Source of the DNA: CAYONM01 sp964405325
GTDB taxonomy: Bacteria; Planctomycetota; UBA11346
Direction of reading: 5' to 3'
Assembly (NCBI GenBank): GCA_964405325.1
Contig: CAYONM010000199.1
Coordinates: 1-6,987 of the forward strand
DNA length: 6,987 bases
Shown: in pieces, positions 4,000 through 6,987 of the stretch
How positions within the stretch are numbered: the first letter of the stretch is position 1
Layout of the letters: every line of letters begins with the position of its first letter
Notes under the pieces: model-generated
The model's input: the letters and a program-made list of their open reading frames with translations, nothing else
The model's database searches: none
Told to the model about the DNA's origin: nothing
Translations under genes and position numbers: made by a program

Positions 4000-5901
4000 C
4001 TACAAGCGCTTGATCCGCGCTACCGGCTTGGCCGCCATGCGGACGCCGCGAATGCCGACACCGCCAAACTCCACCGTATCCAGATCGAACTCGCATTCGG
4101 TCACACGGGCCCGCTTTTGCTTGCTGAAAACACACCGCAGTATGCCACCAGCGTCACCGCCCAGCAGCAGATCCACCTTCCCTTGCCGACCCTTGATCAG
4201 TTCGTACTCGCGACCGCGCACAAATTTCAGGATATGCACCTTTTTACAGAAGGCGGCCCTGGCCTTGTCACGATAGACAACCGTGAACTCCTTACCTTTT
4301 TCCTCATCAAACAGGGCAAGGTACAGCAGCTTACCGGGGATCAGCAGTTTCTCTTCCGGACCGACAATACGATAACTGCCATCGTCCGAGACGATCAGGA
4401 CCCGGTCGTATTCGCTCAGCTTCATGTGCTGCGCATCGCCCTTGACCGCGGTGCCCCAGAAACCCGAATTGCTATCGTAGCTGACTGCCAGATTGCTGCG
4501 CGCCACCGCCGCTTTGTCCACCTGCTTGAAGGTGGTGATCGTGGTCCGACGCGGCCACGCCTCGCGGTACTCCTTCAGTAGACCGCTCAGATAACCAATG
4601 GCGGTCCCGCGTATACGCGCCAGTTTTTTATCGATATCGTCAATGGCGGCAACGATATCGTCAATATCCTTACGGTTCTTTTCGATGTCGTAGCGGGAGA
4701 TACGCCGTATGTGCAATTTCAACAGGCGATCGATATCCTCGTCCAACAATGCTCGGACGAACAGGTGCGCGAAATCCATCAAGCCATCGTAGACTTCCGA
4801 CCGGACCTGCTCGTCGGTGGTAGCCTCCTCGATACGCTTGTAGATACGGTTCTCGATGAAGATCTGCTCCAGGGTCAACCAGTGCCGCTTGTCCTCCAGC
4901 TGGCCGCGTTCCCACTCCAGCTCCAGGCGAAGCGTCTCCACGAGGCGCTCGCTCAAATAACCGATCAATTCGGACACCTTCGCTTCGTGCGGCCGATCCT
5001 CCTTGATCACCACCAGATTGGAGCTGATGGACACCTCGCAGTCAGTGTACGCATACAGCTGTGGGATCACCTCATCGGCATAAACACCGCGCGGCAAGGC
5101 CAATTCGATTTCCACTCGGTCGGTGGTGAAATCGTTGATGCCACCGATCTTGACCTTGCCCTTCTGAGTGGCGACCTCAATGGACGCGATCAATCCTTCG
5201 GTGGTGGTCCCGTAGGGAATTTCGCGGATGACCACCTTTTTGTCACCCTCGGCCTCTATCTTGGCGCGCACCCGCACCTTGCCTTTGCCATCGTCATATT
5301 CGGCAGCATCCATCAGGCCACCGTGTGGAAAGTCAGGCAGCACATGGAAGGGCTGTTTGCGCAGATAAGCGACCTGGGCCTCCAGCAGCTCACCGAAATT
5401 GTGCGGCAGGATCTTGGTCGCCATGCCGACGGCGATACCTTCGGCGCCAAGCATCAAAATCACCGGCAACTTCACCGGCAAAGAGACCGGCTCTTTTTTG
5501 CGTCCGTCGTAGGACTCCTGAAACTCGGTCAGATGCTTATTGAACAGGGTCTCGCGCGCCAACTTGGTAAGCCGACACTCGATATACCGCGCCGCCGCCG
5601 CACGGTGGCCGGTAATGATATTACCAAAATTACCCTGTTTTTCGATGAAGTATTCTTTATTCGCCAGCACCACCAGCGCGTCACCAATGGAAGCGTCGCC
5701 ATGGGGATGCAGCTTCATCGATTCGCCGATGACATTGGCGACCTTATGGAATTTTCCGTCGTCCATATTCGACAGCGTCGCCAAAATCCGCCGCTGTACC
5801 GGCTTGCAGCCATCGCGAATATCGGGAATCGCCCGGTCCACGATCACATAGCTGGCGTATTCGAGGAAGTTTTGTTCCATCAATGGTTCGAGGTTGGTCA
5901 T
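4000..5901 (-). CDS. parC: Topoisomerase IV-type subunit A, Bacteroidetes/Chlamydia-like
   Basis: The DNA cleavage and rejoining subunit of a type IIA topoisomerase, which forms a heterotetramer with the B subunit upstream to decatenate or relax DNA. The 633-aa protein has the breakage-reunion domain first, with KPVQRRIL (33-40), HPHGD (65-69) and catalytic Arg-Tyr at R105-Y106 in AAAARYIECRL. The DNA-bending isoleucine is in GAEGIAVGMATKILPHN (152-168). PDFPHGG is at 189-195. A coiled-coil region surrounds IENRIYKRIEE (349-359), and a C-terminal domain (about 453-633) follows. No GyrA box (QRRGGKG) is seen, favouring topoisomerase IV over gyrase. Standard proteobacterial ParC is about 750 aa with different signature stretches. 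GKFHKVANVIG, ILPHNF, REIPYGTTTE and YAYTDCEVSIS instead match the Bacteroidetes/Chlamydia form. ATG 5901 is one base after the parE stop (TGATATG), implying translational coupling. The frame extends to a TTG at 5919, which is less likely. No strong ribosome binding site is visible. Confidence 0.93.
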   Translation of the reverse strand: MTNLEPLMEQNFLEYASYVIVDRAIPDIRDGCKPVQRRILATLSNMDDGKFHKVANVIGESMKLHPHGDASIGDALVVLANKEYFIEKQGNFGNIITGHRAAAARYIECRLTKLARETLFNKHLTEFQESYDGRKKEPVSLPVKLPVILMLGAEGIAVGMATKILPHNFGELLEAQVAYLRKQPFHVLPDFPHGGLMDAAEYDDGKGKVRVRAKIEAEGDKKVVIREIPYGTTTEGLIASIEVATQKGKVKIGGINDFTTDRVEIELALPRGVYADEVIPQLYAYTDCEVSISSNLVVIKEDRPHEAKVSELIGYLSERLVETLRLELEWERGQLEDKRHWLTLEQIFIENRIYKRIEEATTDEQVRSEVYDGLMDFAHLFVRALLDEDIDRLLKLHIRRISRYDIEKNRKDIDDIVAAIDDIDKKLARIRGTAIGYLSGLLKEYREAWPRRTTITTFKQVDKAAVARSNLAVSYDSNSGFWGTAVKGDAQHMKLSEYDRVLIVSDDGSYRIVGPEEKLLIPGKLLYLALFDEEKGKEFTVVYRDKARAAFCKKVHILKFVRGREYELIKGRQGKVDLLLGGDAGGILRCVFSKQKRARVTECEFDLDTVEFGGVGIRGVRMAAKPVARIKRL

Positions 5902-5902
5902 A

Positions 5903-6987
5903 TCAGGCAATATCCGCAATCAGATTTGCGACGATAAAACGTTTCCGGTCGGGGGTATTCTTGCCCATGAAAAAATCCAGGGCGAGCTTGACCTCATGCA
6001 GGGAATGGACATTGATCGGCACCAGACGGATGCCGTCGTCGATGAACTGGCCGAACTCCTTGGGGCTGATCTCGCCCAGACCCTTGAAACGGGTCACCTC
6101 GGGATTCGAAATCCGAGCCAGAGCCCGATCGCGTTCAACTTCGGAATAACAGTAGACCGTCTCCTTCTTATTCCGAACTCGGAACAAGGGGGTTTCCAGG
6201 ATGGAGACGTGCCCCTTGACGACCAGCTCTTCGAAAAACTGCAAAAAGAAGGTCAGCAACAGATTGCGGATATGCATGCCGTCAACGTCGGCGTCGGTGG
6301 CGATTACCACGTTCTGGTAGCGCAGGCCCTCGATACCGTCCTCCAAACCGAGCGCACGCATGATGTTGTATAGTTCTTCGTTCTTGTAGATCACATCGCG
6401 CTTCAGATTGAACACGTTCAGTGGCTTGCCCTTCAGGGTGAAGATCGCCTGGGTGTAGACATCACGGGATTGAATCATCGCGCCGCCGGCGGAATCCCCC
6501 TCGGTCAGGAAGATGGTGCTCTCCTCGCGGCGATCGTCCTTCTTCGGCTTATCGTCGTTCAAATGGATCTTGCAGTCGATCAGTTTGGGAATGCGGATAG
6601 CGGTCTTCTTGGCTCGTTCACGAGCCTCCTTTTTGACCGCAGCCAATTCCTTGCGAACGCGCTCATTGGCGCGCACCTTTTCGATCAGGCGATCCGCCAT
6701 GTTCTTATTCTTGTGCAAGGCGAGGACCACCGCCTCTTTCACCTGCTGCGCGATCCACGGCCGCACTTCAGTGCTGCCGAGTTTATTCTTGGTCTGACTT
6801 TCAAACACCGGGTCCTGGACCTTCACCGCCACCGCACCCACCAAGCCGTCGCGCACGTCTTCACCGGCGAAATTCTTGCCGGCAAATTCGTTGACACCTT
6901 TCAGAATGCCTTCGCGAAAACCAGTCTGATGAGTGCCGCCGTCGTTGGTATATTGGCCGTTGACGAAGCTGAAATAATTCTCGCCGT
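5903..6987 (-). CDS. parE: Topoisomerase IV-type subunit B, 5'-truncated by window edge
   Basis: The ATPase and metal-binding subunit partnering the A subunit encoded just downstream. Only the last 360 aa are here; the GHKL ATPase domain lies beyond the right edge, since full proteins are about 630 aa. The fragment opens in the transducer domain (GENYFSFVNGQYTNDGGTHQ) and has the QTK loop (QTKNKLGS, 64-71) that contacts ATP. The TOPRIM domain carries EGDSAGG (162-168, catalytic Glu), DADVDG (231-236, metal-binding Asp residues) and RFKGLGE (299-305). The short TOPRIM shows that the large insertion of gammaproteobacterial GyrB is absent. GKPLN (186-190), DPRREES-like DDRREES and TPLFRVRNKKETVYCYSE are typical of the Bacteroidetes/Chlamydia type, matching its partner. 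The stop is one base before the parC ATG. Confidence 0.93.
   Translation of the reverse strand, partial: GENYFSFVNGQYTNDGGTHQTGFREGILKGVNEFAGKNFAGEDVRDGLVGAVAVKVQDPVFESQTKNKLGSTEVRPWIAQQVKEAVVLALHKNKNMADRLIEKVRANERVRKELAAVKKEARERAKKTAIRIPKLIDCKIHLNDDKPKKDDRREESTIFLTEGDSAGGAMIQSRDVYTQAIFTLKGKPLNVFNLKRDVIYKNEELYNIMRALGLEDGIEGLRYQNVVIATDADVDGMHIRNLLLTFFLQFFEELVVKGHVSILETPLFRVRNKKETVYCYSEVERDRALARISNPEVTRFKGLGEISPKEFGQFIDDGIRLVPINVHSLHEVKLALDFFMGKNTPDRKRFIVANLIADIA

Noticed and set aside
4003..4012. Palindrome CAAGCGCTTG at the end of parC
   Set aside because: It is within coding sequence, is short, and is expected by chance in GC-rich DNA.
4711..5937. A 408-codon open frame on the plus strand opposite parC
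   Set aside because: It lies fully antisense to parC, whose motifs are intact, and its translation has no recognisable domain. It is a by-product of GC-rich codon use.
1..6987. CRISPR arrays, insertion sequences, restriction endonuclease genes
   Set aside because: No regularly spaced direct repeats, no transposase-like reading frames and no endonuclease-like frame were seen.

Overview
The window is a stretch of bacterial chromosome in which every supported gene lies on the minus strand, so it reads right to left. The two tRNAs have a gammaproteobacterial look: an elongator tRNA-Met with a Pseudomonas-like 3' end and a tRNA-Pro(CGG), both with encoded CCA. The base composition is moderately GC-rich. 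I infer a gammaproteobacterium or close relative but cannot name a genus.

The right half (about 3720-6987) is a chromosome maintenance block. A 5'-truncated type IIA topoisomerase B subunit (parE-like, running off the right edge) is followed after one base by the A subunit (parC-like, 633 aa). A 279-bp gap then leads to scpA, which encodes the kleisin of the SMC condensin. The topoisomerase pair untangles DNA and ScpA bridges SMC heads, so the block serves chromosome decatenation and segregation. Both topoisomerase subunits look like the Bacteroidetes/Chlamydia lineage rather than the standard proteobacterial ParC/ParE. ScpA is unusually long (468 aa), with a roughly 160-residue C-terminal extension.

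A tRNA-Met gene with its own promoter and a strong intrinsic terminator follows scpA. Next comes a three-gene segment (about 198-2100): a solo beta-class DNA adenine/cytosine-amino methyltransferase, an ArsR-family winged-helix repressor, and a protein resembling the phage CII/CP76 regulator family. No restriction endonuclease is present. The segment ends at a tRNA-Pro(CGG) gene with its own promoter and terminator. A methyltransferase with two DNA-binding regulators between two tRNA genes looks like an accessory or domesticated mobile module.

The main candidates for undescribed biology are this tRNA-bounded module, a long hairpin in front of the CII-like gene whose stem pairs fully only as minus-strand RNA, the ScpA extension, and a dyad overlapping a possible scpA promoter.
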